The notes beneath the pieces were generated by a model that worked only from the letters and a program-made list of their open reading frames with translations, was not told where the DNA came from and searched no databases. Positions 12,580 to 26,139 of a stretch of DNA of 64,000 bases are shown here, in pieces. Position 1 is the stretch's first letter. Each line of letters begins with the position of its first letter. Made by a program: the position numbers and the translations under genes. The stretch lies in assembly GCF_965363235.1 (NCBI RefSeq), contig NC_134838.1, positions 6,701,001 to 6,765,000 on the forward strand, given 5' to 3'. Source of the DNA: Mytilus galloprovincialis (Eukaryota > Mollusca > Bivalvia > Mytilida > Mytilidae).

Positions 12580-12720
12580 ACATGATCTATCTTGTCCGGC
12601 AGTAAAACCAATGCTGTAGAGGCGGCATCCGTTTTGTCTTGCTGGTTGTATCAATACGCAGCCAAATTTGGTTTAAACGGGGACTTCTATTGTTCATGCC
12701 ACAAAGTAAGAGTTCGTTGC
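12580..12720 (-). repeat. Relic of the protein-like dispersed family (copy 3)
   Basis: GCATCCGTTTTGTCTTGCTGG..AATACGCAG..GGGGAC aligns by eye with the family core at 18215-18275 and at 9770-9830. The 66-codon plus-strand open frame here looks exon-like and even ends before a GTAAGA, but it is explained by this repeat. Confidence 0.35.
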
Positions 12721-13019
12721 AAATTGATTAAAACAAACTTGCGTCAACGATTTAGTGGTTTATTAGTTTGTCTGATACCTGAGTACTTCTGAAACATATG
12801 ACACTGAATGATAAGAAGATAGTAATTGATCCATTTTATTTACATTTTTTTCTTGAATAAAAAAAAAAATTTAATTTAGTTTCTTGATTAAAAATTCAGA
12901 GATATGAAAGAAATTGTGCTAAATGTTCTATCAATCAATATCAAAGGAGATACAATTCATACTTTAAGATGATTCTTAGAGGCGAATTATTATTTCAAAC
13001 TTATTGTATAGCCCAGAAT

Positions 13020-13510
13020 ATATTACTGTGCCAAGTGTGCATTACCTGTACGAAGTCAGGAATATGACAGTTCTTGTCCATTCGTTTTTGATGCGTTTTG
13101 TTATTTGATTTTGCCATGTGATTATGGACTTTCCGAATTGATTTTCCTCTAAGTTCAGTATTTTTGTGATTTTACTTTTTACAGAGCCAAAAAAAATTAC
13201 ACTACCAAGCCTATATCTTGATAAAAAAAAATTTCGAAAAATATTCTCCAATTAACCTATTGATTGACAATCGAATTCATACATGTATATGGTTTTATGG
13301 TAAAGGGAAGACAACTCTACTGTAAAACTGGTGTATCGCGTATTGTAATATATAAAGACAACAGTAGTATATTTCAAATTCATGTTACAAACTAAAACCG
13401 AAGGAAACATGTCAACTATAAGAGGAAAACAACGGAACAATAGAAACACTGAAATGCAGCAAAAAAAAACCACGACAATGGAAGTAACATAGAAACGAAC
13501 AATAAGATAA
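13020..13510. repeat. Two abutting dispersed-repeat copies
   Basis: 13020-13180 is a plus copy of the family at 2840-3190 (GAATATGACAGTTCTTGTCC..GACTTTCCGAATTGATTTTCCTC). 13320-13510 is a minus copy of the family at 19420-19620 (ACAGTAGTATAT..AAGAGGAAAACAACGG). Open frames inside them are not genes. Confidence 0.6.
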
Positions 13511-14015
13511 CAATTGCAATATTCCTGACTTGTTACAGGGGATGTTTGGACATTTGTTTGTTTAGAAATGTTTTGTAAAGTGCTTAGATATTCATATATG
13601 TCTTAATTTGGGTGAGTGTCCTTTATTAAGCATTTGCTCTTGATGACTTCTGTATTTGAATAACTAAAATGTGTTCATATGTATCACCCACGAAGAGGAA
13701 TTAAATTATAAAAGCTTATTTCATAATGGATATGGTGCTGCTTAGGTTGCTTGGTCAACGAGCACTGAACATTATGGTTTCTATAGTTGCATTGTTAACT
13801 CATGTTATATTCTATAATTGAGCTGCTTTTTCTTCTTTTGTGTGATGTACTAGTATTTTGTAATTGTTTACTATGCTATATAATCATAATTCTGATTTTT
13901 CCCGTCATGTTTCCTCTATTGGGAATACAATTTGTCTTACCTTACCGTATATGTGCATTATACCTGTGCAAACAAGTGCAGTACGTAAATTGAATTAACT
14001 GGTTGGTCAGCAAGA

Positions 14016-14210
14016 ATGCCAGTAAATTCTCTTGAAAAGGATTTCATTGATTTACATAGATCCAATGTAGTCTTTCCCTTTACGTCAGGATTGAGATTTG
14101 TCCAAGACAAAGAGATGGAAGAACATTTTGTTGCCACAATTCTGTCTGTTCACATTTCCGACCTAAAAGCCTTACAAAAAAGTCCTGATTTTCTTATGTA
14201 CTGCGCTTAA
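14016..14210 (+). other. Unassigned 64-codon open frame, slightly coding-like
   Basis: ATG to TAA frame beginning MPVNSLEKDFIDLHRSN and ending KSPDFLMYCA. Its composition is less AT-rich than the surroundings, but no domain is recognised and no splice partners were found. It could be an exon of an unknown gene, a transposon relic, or chance. Confidence 0.15.
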
Positions 14211-14845
14211 TTTACGCTACTAATGATGTTTGATTATCTATCATTGCTCAGTATTTTCATTCAGAATTATCAAAACTTAAAAGGAGCTATGACAAGGACA
14301 CTATTTTGGCCACTTGCTTTGGAAAATGAAAAAAGATAAATCATTCAAAATCACAAAATCTAAGTCTCTCATAAACCGACACTTTTGTGTTTATTTTTCT
14401 ATTAAAGTGCTTTTAATTATGTTTAAATAATAAATCAAAATATGCCAGAATAACCTTAATTTGAGGTCAGGCCATTAATACCTAGATATGACCCACAAGC
14501 ACTACCTATATACCTTAAAATACTAACTTAAAGGTGCTTGTATAAGATTTTGTTTAGGTCAAATATGTAAATTTCGACATGTGTAAGACATCATCGTGAT
14601 AGACGACATACTTTTTTGAACTGAACTGTTTGTATTATATCACATTATTTGTTTACCAATAAAATCAAACATGCACATATTTTTAAAAGATTTAAAATGT
14701 TACTATTTCGTCAATTTTAATACGCAAAATATTTACTCAATCTCAGACTCAATAGTTATTGAGTTAAAGGGCATCATCGTGATAAAGTAAACGGTATGAT
14801 GAAATTAGTATATTACATATTTATAACAGGTCTCTTATCTAAGTA

Positions 14846-15443
14846 TTAAGGTTCATCATAACAAACGGACAAATATGGCTGTATTTACATGCCAACAATT
14901 ACTCTGAGTACAGACTTACCTGTAAAGTTTGAAAAGTTTTAATGCCTAGCATCCACTAGATATAATAAAGTTAAATGCATTTTGTGTTTCAGAAAGATAA
15001 AATCTCTCTTGGATTTTGATGGGCATTTTTTTTCCTTCATGCAAAAGGTGTGAAAATTGACTAAGTTGTGATACAACTAGGAGATGCTCCCTCAGGTAAA
15101 AAACCGGTTTGTATTGTTTTCATTGTCCTTAATTGACATGGACACCAGGTATCTTCACAACTATAGGTGAGTTAAAGAGTTTATCTGAGTCAGTGAGTGG
15201 ACAGTATCAAAGTAATTCAGGTGTTTGTTTATTTTTGCACCTTCTGAAGAAAGGAAAAAAAATGCCCATCAAAAACCAAGAAAGATTTTATCTTTCTTAA
15301 ACACAAAATGCATATAACTTTTATATATCTAGTGGATGCTAGGCATTAAAACTTTTCATATAGCACAGGTTAGTCTGTACACAGAGTAGTTTTTGAGGTG
15401 AAAATACGGCCATATTTGTCCATTTGTTATGATGAACCTTAAG
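14846..15443. mobile_element. Foldback (inverted-repeat) element, about 0.6 kb
   Basis: Left arm about 14846-15055 and right arm about 15235-15443 are reverse complements with scattered differences. The outer ends are TTAAGGTTCATCATAACAAA and TTTGTTATGATGAACCTTAA. The arms also share the inner block around TGATGGGCATTTTTTTT / AAAAAAATGCCCATCA. The loop of about 180 bp has no open frame. It resembles a non-autonomous foldback/MITE; the family is not identified. Confidence 0.75.
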
Positions 15444-15830
15444 ACCTTTACAGTTGACAAACTGTTGTATTATATAGGTCTTCTATTCAACATAGTTCGT
15501 AGTTGGTAAATTGTAACGATATCCTGCATGTTAAAGTACTAAAGAAAACTTAATTAATATTGAGTCAAGTTTATTTTTCATACTGATAACATTTGATCAG
15601 TTTGTTTTTTTGTTATCTTATTCACATGTATATCCACGTGTTTTTTGTTTATTTATTTTGATAAACATTTATAATTGGTCTGCATTGGACCCCTAATTTG
15701 TGACAAATTTTGCATTTAAAGTCATATGAAACGAAATTTTAATGACATGCATTTATATTATTAAAGTCTTTCATGCACGACAAATAAGTAAAACGAAAGA
15801 GCCATGCCATTTGGGTTTTTTTTATATATC

Positions 15831-15833
<3 letters not shown>

Positions 15834-15889
<56 letters not shown>
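15834..15889. repeat. (TA)n microsatellite
   Basis: About 55 bases of TA dinucleotides. Confidence 0.95.
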
Positions 15890-15891
<2 letters not shown>

Positions 15892-16790
15892 CATGCTTTC
15901 CCATATGTTAATTAAACTTTCATAGTTCCTTAACAGTTGTTAATGCTTTGTTGTATCAAATGTGCTCTTTTGGAATATAGCAAAGTGTTCACAGTCTTTC
16001 ATCACTTTCTTACATTCCCCTCGCACTTGCTCTGTGCAGTGACCGAAGTTATAACTAGAGGTCTCGTAGTTAAGATATACTGTATATGTCAAGGAATTAT
16101 CTAGTTTTATGTTTTTCTATCACATTATTTGTGTATGCAAAACTGTAGAGTTGAAATGGAGGGATTTACCAATATTATCCTTGTCTGGCAACAACAAAAA
16201 CAAAACGCAAGACAAAACAATACTTAAACAAAATGTTATATGAAATTAAGTATATTAAAGTTGTAACTCAGTATTTCAGTAAAATTCATGATTAATACTA
16301 GTATTAGAAGTATAGTTGATGGCTCAAATCGACGTCTGTTATTCAAAATGGAGTGAACCATAATACGTCATTATTAAGTAAACATAGCAATATTTTTTCC
16401 TTCATTTTGGACGATAACATGCTAATTAAAAATAAATATGTTACGCTGAGTAACGATTTCGTAACGTTATAGTTCACAAGGTACATGTGTAGGAACTCTT
16501 ATGGCCCACTCGTGTATCGAGCTCATGACCTGTTAGCTGCTTTCAAGGTTATAACACTGAACGGTTGTCAACTTGGTATTAATATGTTATAGTAGTTAAA
16601 AAAAAAGTGACAAGATCATAAACACAAACCGAATAAACATTGTAAACATAGTGCCAGCGAGGGGAAACGACAAAACGAAAGTAATCTGGATACAATCGGA
16701 TTTTGTGTTCGAAAAAAGTAATGTCCAAATTGTATGGTGAATTTTAATATTTTACTCGTATCAATGTTTTAAATTTGCTCTAGTTGTTGT

Positions 16791-19082
16791 CAGGGGCGTA
16801 GCTGCCGTTAGGCATTTTAGGCACGTGCCTACACATAATTTTTTCACAAATATTTTTTTTTTGTTAAAAAAAAAAATAAACAACGTTATATACAGATGAA
16901 CTCCAGTGAAGTTGTCACAACTCGAATGTCGTGTGTACACTAGTCTCTCGTCCTTAGTGAATGGAGTATTGGATAGAATTGAATGTTTTTATGTGTGTAC
17001 CTTATATAGAAACTATAAACTAGAACTTTGGTCCAGATCATTTAAATTCTATCAACAAAAACTTGAATGACCCTCAACTTAGACACATGAATTTTTGTCG
17101 AGCCTTCGACTTTAGTCGAAAAAGCGAGACTAAGCGATCCTACATTCCGTCGGCGTCGGCGTCGTCGTCGTCGGCGGCGTCCACAAATATTCACTCTGTG
17201 GTTAAAGTTTTTGAAATTTTAATAACTTTCTTAAACTATACTGAATTTCTACCAAACTTGGACAGAAGCTTGTTTATGATCATAAGAAAGTATCTAGAAG
17301 TAAATTTTGTAAAAATAAAATTCCATTTTTTCCGTATTTTACTTATAAATGGACTTTGTTTTTCTGCAAGGAAACATTACATTCACTCTGTGGTTAAAGT
17401 TTTTAAAATTTTAATAACTTTCATAAACTATCCTTGATTTGTACCAAACTTGGACAGAAGCTTGTTTATAATCATAAGATAGTATCAAGAAGAAAATTTT
17501 GTAAAAATAAATTTCCACTTTTCCGTATTTTACTTATAAATGGACTTAGTTTTTCTGCGAGGAAACATTACATTCACTCTGTGGTTAAAGTTTTTAAAAT
17601 TTTAATAACTTTCATAAACTATCCTTGATTTGTACCAAACTTGGACAGAAGCTTGTTTATAATCATAAGATAGTATCAAGAAGAAAATTTTGTAAAAATA
17701 AATTTCCACTTTTCCGTATTTTACTTATAAATGGATTTAGTTTTTTTGCCAGAAACAAAACATTCACTCTGTGGTTTAAGTTTTTAAAATTTTTATAATG
17801 TTCTTAAACTATCCTGGATTTCTACCAAACTTAGACAGAAGCTTGTTTCTGATCATAAGATTTTATTCAGAAGTAAATTTTGTAAAAAAAAAATTCACTT
17901 TTTCCGTATTTTACTTATCAATGGACTTAGTTTTTCTTCCAGTTAACATTACATACAGTCTGCAGTTAAAGTTTATACAACATTTATTAGATTCATAAAC
18001 TATCCTGGATTTTTTACCAAACTTCTTTCAATCAAAAGACAGTATCGAGAGGGAAATTTTTATTGATGTTTTTCCTCATTTTTTGAGTCTGCGATTAACA
18101 GCAAAAGTAGGCGAGACACTGGGTTCCGCGGAACCCTTACAAATTTTTAATTAGTTGTTGTTAGTTTTCAACTAGCTTTCCACTTTGTCTTCATCCGACT
18201 TGCCAATGTTGTTCGTCCGTTTGGCTCTGCAGGATGCATAAATACGTAGTCACGTCTGGTCAGAATAGGGACATTTAATCTTATGCCTAGTTGTAGAGAG
18301 AATGCCATTCTTTGAGGAGTTCGTAGTTGGTCTACTGAAAGGCAAAGTTTCTTCTCCTATCCAATAATCCCTCATTTTCCAATGCATGGCATTTTCAAAT
18401 TTCCAGACATTCGTCCTGTACAACACCTATTACAGGACTAAGTTCCCTGTTGTGTTTATTGTAAATAATCAATTTGCACTAGGCATCGACTATGTGTGTA
18501 TGTGTTTGTGTGGCTAGGGTGAAGGTTTAATAATCAAAATATTGATGGTTGATGTCTTTCTAGCCAAAAGGATAGTGTTATTATATAGTATAATATCAGT
18601 GTTTACGTGCACGTGCATATTTTTTTTTTTAATGAAGGATCGTCAATATGTACTATCCATTAAGTTAAACGTATATATCGATCATAACGGAATAGATTTG
18701 AAAATACCAAACAGGGTGTACTGCTTAATTAAAGGGATACGCGGATCTATGATGGGCAGTACATATTGTAAATAATTTTTTTTAATATTTGATTTTCCAA
18801 TTGTACTGAGTTATGTAATTCCCCATTCAGATGTTATGGTAAATTATTCATAATTCTTCGAACTTTTCATCAAGTATATTATAATTATCATGATTAAATG
18901 ACCAGAAAATTTAATATTTTTGTGCATAAAATTTTGCATCCAAAACACTGAAATCCGTTTTCCGTCGGGGAACCTGAACCCCCTACCAGGGCTCTGCCCT
19001 GGACCTGTTTGGGGCCTTAAGCGGCCCCAGACCCCCTGCCGATTTGTGCCTACAGTTGAATGAATGCCTAGCTACGCCCCTG
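16791..19082 (+). mobile_element. hAT-like non-autonomous DNA transposon, 2.3 kb
   Basis: The ends are CAGGGGCGTAGCTGCCGTTAGGC and, inverted, GCCTAGCTACGCCCCTG; the outer 13 bases are identical. Flanking octamers GTTGTTGT (16783-16790) and GTTGTTTT (19083-19090) match at 7 of 8 positions. CAGRGGCG-type termini with an 8-bp target duplication are characteristic of the hAT superfamily. No transposase frame was found. The interior holds about 190-bp tandem repeats, a copy of the protein-like dispersed family (18165-18480) and a GC-rich block near the right end (18960-19040). Confidence 0.75.
17190..18060 (+). repeat. About 190-bp tandem repeats inside the hAT-like element
   Basis: Units start with TTCACTCTGTGGTTAAAG at about 17190, 17382, 17573 and 17763, with a decayed unit at about 17952. 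The second and third units are nearly identical and the outer ones are diverged, which points to internal duplication. Short open frames at 17063-17998 repeat with the unit and are not genes. Confidence 0.85.
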
Positions 19083-19419
19083 GTTGTTTTATCAGAACGG
19101 AATGCTGTCTCTTTAGTCGTACTGATAGTCAGGTTCGATATTATGAAACGTCATGTTTTAATGATTAAAGCTGAACAAAGCGAAAACACAAAGATCAATG
19201 CAGGCATAAAAATAAATATTTCAAATGTTCTTGTGTCAAATAGTGTAGACTCCGATCGAACGTGACATGACATTGAAATATAACGTCTATTACATAGAGG
19301 ATAACATTTTCGGATCTTGATTTTAGACGTTTTTATCTCAGATTTCAAGAACCGCATTCGATTAGAGATTAGTCGTCTATCTGAATCTTACATATAAGAA
19401 TATAGGAATAATAGCAGTT

Positions 19420-19620
19420 GTTATCTAAAAGTTCGTTTCTATGTATGTTACATCGGTTTTTTTTATGTTCTACTTCGGTGTTTCTGTTGTTTCGGGTTTA
19501 TTTTTCACTAATAGTTGATGTGTTCCCCTCGGTTTTAGTTTGTAACCCGGATTTGTTTTCTCTTAATCGATTATGTCTTTTGAACAGCGGTATATTACTG
19601 TTGCCTTCATATATATTCGG
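19420..19620 (+). repeat. Dispersed mussel repeat copy
   Basis: Same family as 1800-1995: TAGTTGATGTGTTCCCCTCGG..CTTAATCGATTATG..GAACAGCGGTATA. Short open frames at 19418-19761 are inside it. Confidence 0.6.
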
Positions 19621-22600
19621 TCTTGTTTTTTAAGCATAGTATCTAGAAATACCTTAAAACTATGTATAAGTCATACATTTGTAAATATAAGTTATAAAAC
19701 AAAATTAAAAAAAAAAGGTTTTGAAAGAAAAAAAAAGTTTCAAACAACGTACGCTGTTTAAAATTCTAATAATTACGCAGCTCTGTGTATGAACATGGAA
19801 TCCATCTATCGATCACTTCCAGACAGTAGCATGACAATGAATCAGAAATTAGTCAGAGTCATCTGATGCTCTAATCAGTATTCGAAGGTTAACTGTTTTA
19901 TCGATGCCATTATTGATGATTAAGAAGCTTGTATACAGATTTTTAAAACCGGAGTTGCAAAATTTCCAAACCTTATTTCATCGTCAAATGCTTTTACCGT
20001 CACTTGAGTGCATGAAAAAAGACGTATGGAAAATCCAGACCAACTAATTAATTACGTGCATGTAATATTCAATTATAGAAGCGGACATTAAGTTTAATAT
20101 CTGAAGTAAAGTGCTAAGAAGCAATGATAATCCTGAACAGTAAAGAATCGTGAATCAAATGTTTTAACATATAATAGCTAAACAGAGTAGGTCTAAATGA
20201 TGACGATTATTCCAGTTATACGTGTAAATCATCCAGATATCGGTACCATGCATTTATATAACTATGACAGGTTACGCGTTTCTGTGTACTATTTTGATTT
20301 ATCGTGTGCTATATTTCATGTAGGTTAAAGTAAATCAAAGCTCTTCTGTCCTTGGTAATTTAATATACTTTGTGTAATCCCATTGCGATATTCATTCTTA
20401 AACCATAACCTTTTCAAAGCTTACATTATGTTGCAATGCATGCTGTGCACAAATTATTCAAAATTATAAAGTAAGTACTAACATGCAAAATTAAAATAAG
20501 TCGCTACACTATGTAATTAAAAAAAATAGCATTTCCGACGTTCAAACTCAATAAGACTAAATCATTAATTCAAAGGCAAGTACAATTATCGTAAAAGTTC
20601 TTGTGATGCTTTATGGTTTGATGAAGAATTTCACTTATATTTGATATTATTTTACGTAATACGAATCAACAAATCATGTTAACGGATTCCTTTTATGTCA
20701 GTAACCGATGAAAGCAGGAGAAAAAAAATAAAGTCGCTGACATGCATGTTATCAATATAAAAGGGAAAACGGTACTATTACATTTTCCCAGCATTAGGTT
20801 GGCCTTTTGTGTACCCAAGACAGGTGAAGGAAGTCAACTTAGGAGCGCCGTAATTGGATGTAAGGGTATAATATATTTTTTTATTTATCTATGAATAACT
20901 GCAGTGTTTATATTACAATATAAATTTTAAAACCTATTGAAATATTTTCTAGAGAATTATTCGAAAAGGCTTTCAAAATTTTATAAATTTGCTGCAAAAT
21001 GACGGTGGGCATGGATAACATAAACAAGCTCCGTTGGAAATTGGTCATGATACTATTTGGCTTCAATTTTTAAAATAGAGTAATAAAGTACTAACACCAC
21101 ACATAACTGTTTTATCCAGGTTTTTATTATAAAAAGTGGTAAAATTAGAAAATGTTAGTATTGTCGCCCATGGCAGAATAAATAGTACCGTAGCTGAAAG
21201 TATTGAGCAAGGAGATTGGAAATGAAATTCAAGAGGAGTGAGAATATTTATAGGAGCATTAGCCTCGATTACGGCAAAACACTGAAATAAGATTATTTTT
21301 ATCTCAAGTATTTCGTTATAAGCAGTCTGTAAGCCCTCAATTCAATCCCTTAGTAGGAGATGGGTTAGGCATGTACTAGGCGTGTTCAGCAATAAAACGG
21401 CAAAGAATATCAACATTAAAAGTAAAACAAGGATGACTCGTTTCCTTGACATATTTTTTAAACAATAACTTGAAATCAAAAAGACCTAAATAAAATCCAA
21501 TTACACGTGTTTGCTATCGACTAAATTCAAATGCATGTTTATATCGGGTTAAATGACCGCCGATAGTACTTCGAGGTCATTTCCATGGTTATTTAAATGA
21601 CGTCTAGAATAAAGTACACTCGAAAGGATCACACATATCATCAATTCCATACATTGTTAATTCCGTGTTTATTTGAGAGACTTTTTTGTAATTTGAATAT
21701 ATGTTTTAGTATGATAAAAATCGAATGTGAGAATTTGAGTGAAATCGATGAACATTAAAATACATTTGACAGTTTATACCCATTAAAAAAAGTGTGTTTT
21801 TATAATTATAAATTATTTCATCTGCCTATTTAATGAACTACAAATGGAAATAGAAAATAAATTTGACATACAAATAAATGATCAACGGGAGCATTTGGAA
21901 AGTATTTTTAATAAGTTGGTTTTTTTTTTAATTCGTGATAAACAATAGGTGAGCAAGTTTTAATCAAAACATCTGTTTTAAATACCACTAAGATAGAGTT
22001 CAAATAACTGTCAAAAGAAACCCGTTTGGCCATTTATGATACAAAGATTTTAGAATGATTACTAGATTAATTGATTGATTGATTGATCGAATAATTTGTG
22101 TTGAACTCCTATCCTAGAAATATTTTGTCTATTTCGTGACAGTCAGTTTTCTTTTGCGGAAGAAGATTGATTTGTCGGAGAGCACCATAGACTTTCGATA
22201 GGAAATGTACAATCCTGCTCAAACAAATTACCACCATGTTTAAAATCTCATTTATCGATTGATAAGATGCACCTCAATTTTTACGGTAACAAACAGATAC
22301 TCGCATGAACCAATATGCACATCCTCACCATTCTTTAGAACGGTTGTATATTTGCATGTATCAGAAATCAGTACTGTATCAGAACCAGAGACATCACTGC
22401 TTTACTGTAAGCATATCCTGTATTGAATGCATCATCGTCATGACGAATCCAGAGAAATAAAACATAATCTAATGTTTATAAGATGCAAGTTGATACATAT
22501 ATATATGCATGACCTAGTTCTTGATATATCATAAGCGTACATTTTGTTAGTTCACTGATTGAAATAAAAAGGAACAAGTCTAAACAAAATTAGGGTCAAT
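19620..22600. other. Intergenic, no gene seen
   Basis: AT-rich sequence without supported exons. A weak similarity joins about 21800-22020 to 24440-24660 (shared CATTT..AAGTAT and ATAACTGTCAAAAGAAAC), suggesting an old dispersed element. A short ATTG microsatellite is at about 22071-22086. Confidence 0.4.
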
Positions 22601-23280
22601 TGTGTAAGTTATGTAAAGTGTTACGCTTTTGTCATAGATTTGTTCTTGTCTTCTGAGGAATTAATTATATATTGCAACTCCCTGATTATAGCCTCTGTTA
22701 TGTTTGTTCATAAACTGTATAAATTTGGTCGATATTAACCTTGACATATATTATACAGTGTTATAGAAACTAGTCTTTTTTGAAGACCGTGTTTTGACCA
22801 TAACAGTTTGCTTTCGACTTGTGAGTTAGAATATCCCTGTGGTATCTTTCGTCTCTCTTTTGACGATAACATGTCTTTTCTTTTTTTTTTCTTTCTTTTT
22901 TTTTTTCTTTGTTTCGTTGCTTTTTTGTTTCGTTGCTTATTTGTTTGGTTGCTTATCTGGTTGCTTATCTGCAACCAAACATGTGCAGTTCTGTAAGTCA
23001 TGTTAAGTGGTGGGCTTTTATCATAGATTTGTTCTTGTCTTCTGAGGAATTAATTATATATTGCAACTCCCTGATTATAGCCTCTGTTATGTTTGTTCAT
23101 AAACTGTATAAATTTGGTCGATATTAACCTTGACATATATTATACAGTGTTATAGAAACTAGTTCTTTTTGAAGACCGTGTTTTGGCCATAACAGTTTGC
23201 TTTCGACTTGTGAGTTTGAATATCCCCGTGGTATCATTCGTCTTTCTTTTAACCATAAGATGTCATTTCTTGTTTTTTCT
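22600..23280 (+). repeat. Tandem duplication, period 389 bp
   Basis: The block at about 22602-22880 recurs at about 22991-23275 with few differences; CATAGATTTGTTCTTGTC starts at 22633 and again at 23022. Each copy ends in a retroelement-like GTGGTATCTTTCGTC / GTGGTATCATTCGTC segment and a T-rich tract. Open frames on both strands at 22735-23127 are repeat-derived. Confidence 0.85.
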
Positions 23281-25059
23281 TTTCTTTTCTTTTGTTTGGT
23301 TGCTTATCATATATCGGTTTTTACTTTGACCTCTGAATTTAAGCAACACATTGCTTAACATGTGCTTTCATAGGTTTCACATGTTTTCAATTATTAGCTT
23401 TTGAGACAATTAAAGTACAATTGAACGCTGGTCAAACTATATGTCAAAGCGGTTTATATTAATTTTATGATGTCAATGTCAAGGTCAAGTAGTAGCATTG
23501 GTAAATAAATAGATCAATTCATAAACAATTTAATCTAAATTACAAGAAAATCCTGGTACCTATGATGAGTTTATCTACACCAAAACCGATTTGAGTAACA
23601 ACTTGTAGACTTTTATATATTCCTTTTTCCTTCCTGTTTAATATCTCAAGATGTAGCTAAACTTCACATATATTTTGTGATGTCCTAATCAAAAATACAC
23701 TTATACATTAAAACGAAAAAAAATTACGTAGTTCAAATGACTGACGGATTGTAGCCTCTAGTCATTACAAAATAAATCAAAAGATAATTTATGAGAACAT
23801 CTGTAAATACCTTTCCTTTTTATGCTTTTAAAAGACACATAAGCTTTTTGCAAGGTTCATCTAAGAGTGTTTTTTTTTTCCTAGAGACGTTGTGCGTCTT
23901 CAAGGCCCTTGTGATATATACGCTCTTGAATGTCACTTATTTGGATATATGAATGTTAAAATAAATACAGATTCATACAAAAACCCGTGAATTAGTCAGA
24001 TAAGTCAAAAACAAATAACAACAATCTCCTACATTAAATGTTGCTTTCATCTATTTGTCAAAAACAATTTTTACTCAAAGAAATAGAAATAAATGCAAAA
24101 TGGAAAATTAATAATTAAAGAGTTTTAACACCTTTTCTCAAATCATTTTATCTATGTTTTGTCAATTTGTACGCAAAATACAGTGCTGATATGTCGCATT
24201 TTCTTGATTTTGACTAGATTGACGGAATATTTCCCTGTCCGAAAACGACGAAAGATACTCCTGGAAATTCTGTATGTTTGTTTTTTTACTTTCAGGTCCA
24301 AGATGTATTTCTTGCTCTCAAAACAAAATATTTCAAAGTATGTTAAGATTCAGCTTGTAGCTGATGATGTCAAACGAGGAAACTTGAAATAAATATAGAT
24401 TAAGTAATAAGAATATGAACTTCTAACAGTTTGCATTTATTATTACAAATTAACAGTATGATTTCACCTGCCTATTTGATCAATGAAATATATAATGTAC
24501 AAAGACATGATCTAAGTGAGCATTTAGCAAGTATCTTTAATGATTTTTATCAAACTAGTCTATTATAGAAACAATTGGTGAGAAACATTCTTTTTTAATA
24601 TAAGTCACGTTATGAACAAATAACTGTCAAAAGAAACAAGTTTGATCTTTAATTTTATTTAAATTTTGAAAAAAATCTTTCTTCAAAAGTTTGTAACAAA
24701 TTAACAAAACGACAAACGGATCTGTTTGTTCTTTCTTTTAAAATAGATCGCAATTGTTTAATACATTTATGCATAAATATATAAAACAATAAATGTAAAA
24801 GTTAACTATATACAGAAGGCAGCTTTTGAAAAATATACCAAAACCGTTTAAAACAATAGAATTATGCATACATATATAAAAAGATTACAGGAAAACTATT
24901 TACAAAATGGAGTTTAAAAAAAATTAAGTAAACCGTTTCAAACAATAAAATTATGCATAAGGGAGCAACAATCTAATGTTTAAGGGAGGGAGTATGGAGT
25001 CAGAAAATTAATATTTTTTCAAAGCTACCAATCAAACTATTTTTTCAGGTTTTCAGTAT

Positions 25060-25740
25060 GTAGCACTATCAAGCTCCTCTGGTGAGTCTGGTTTAGATGA
25101 AACACGCGTCTGGCGTGTAAAGCAATTAATCGATATCTTTAATGAGTTTTTGTACGGACCGAATCACATTACCCTATATGGAGCGAGAACAGGTGTGTCG
25201 ACAAGGTAAGCATATCATACTTTATATGCATCTTTTTTTTAATTAGATCGTTGGTGTTCCCGTTTGAATGGTTTAACACGTCAGTTTTTTGGGGCCCTTT
25301 ATATCACTTACTGTTCGGTGTGAGCCCAGGCTCCGTGTTGAAGACCTTACTTTGACCTATAATGGTTTACTTTTACAAATTGCGACTCGGATGAGAGGGT
25401 TGTCTCATTGGCACTCATACCACATCTTCTTACATTTATCGGCTACAATGTCAGTCCTGGTTTATAAAACCTTATTTATTTTTTTATAAGATGCAAGTTG
25501 GGAATACATAAAGTCAACATTAGTATACCGCTGTTCAAAAGTCATAAATCGATTGAAAGAAGGCAAACCTAGGTTACAAAATCGATTGAAAGAAAGCAAA
25601 TCTAGGTTACAAAACCGAGTGAAAGAAAGCAAATCTAGGTTACAAAACCGAGTGAAACAAATCAACTATAAGAGAAAACAACGAAACAAAAATACACACA
25701 AAAAACTAACGACAATGCAACATACATGGTCTCCAAACTG
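25060..25740. repeat. Cluster of dispersed repeats with a 33-bp minisatellite
   Basis: 25068-25120 is a short copy of the family ending ..CACGCGTCTGGCGTG. 25240-25440 matches 11290-11480. 25500-25740 is a minus copy of the 19420-19620 family, within which a 33-bp unit (AATCGATTGAAAGAAAGCAAATCTAGGTTACAA) is repeated about 3.3 times from 25547. The unit is 11 codons, so open frames persist on both strands; they are not genes. Confidence 0.65.
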
Positions 25741-26139
25741 ATGCTAAGCTTGCATTAAATATTATTTCTACTTAGCCTTTTGTAGAATGTATCCCCCAAG
25801 TGTACTTTAGAGGTTGACCAAAAGGCAATGTTAAGCACAGCTAAATTGTGAAGTAGGCTTAACACGTTGAAAAAATGTACAAATACCTCCCTTAAATAGT
25901 AGAGAATATACTATTTTTTTAAGACTCGCCGTTTTGTATAGTCAATCACAAATTCCAAATGAATTTATGACATTTCTGTGTGCAATTCATAGTCTAACAT
26001 TGTAATATATTGCCTCTAACAATAAGTACGTTATATCACAAATGTGTATTGCTATTAACTTCTTGTTTTTGTTATCTTAATATGTTGTTCATTATTGGCC
26101 AATTTGTTTGAAATAAAAATTGTTGTTCAAAATAAAGTA

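Noticed and set aside
12592..12792. Exon-like open frame with a GTAAGA donor
   Set aside because: It aligns with the same dispersed family in the opposite sense; no matching upstream exon.
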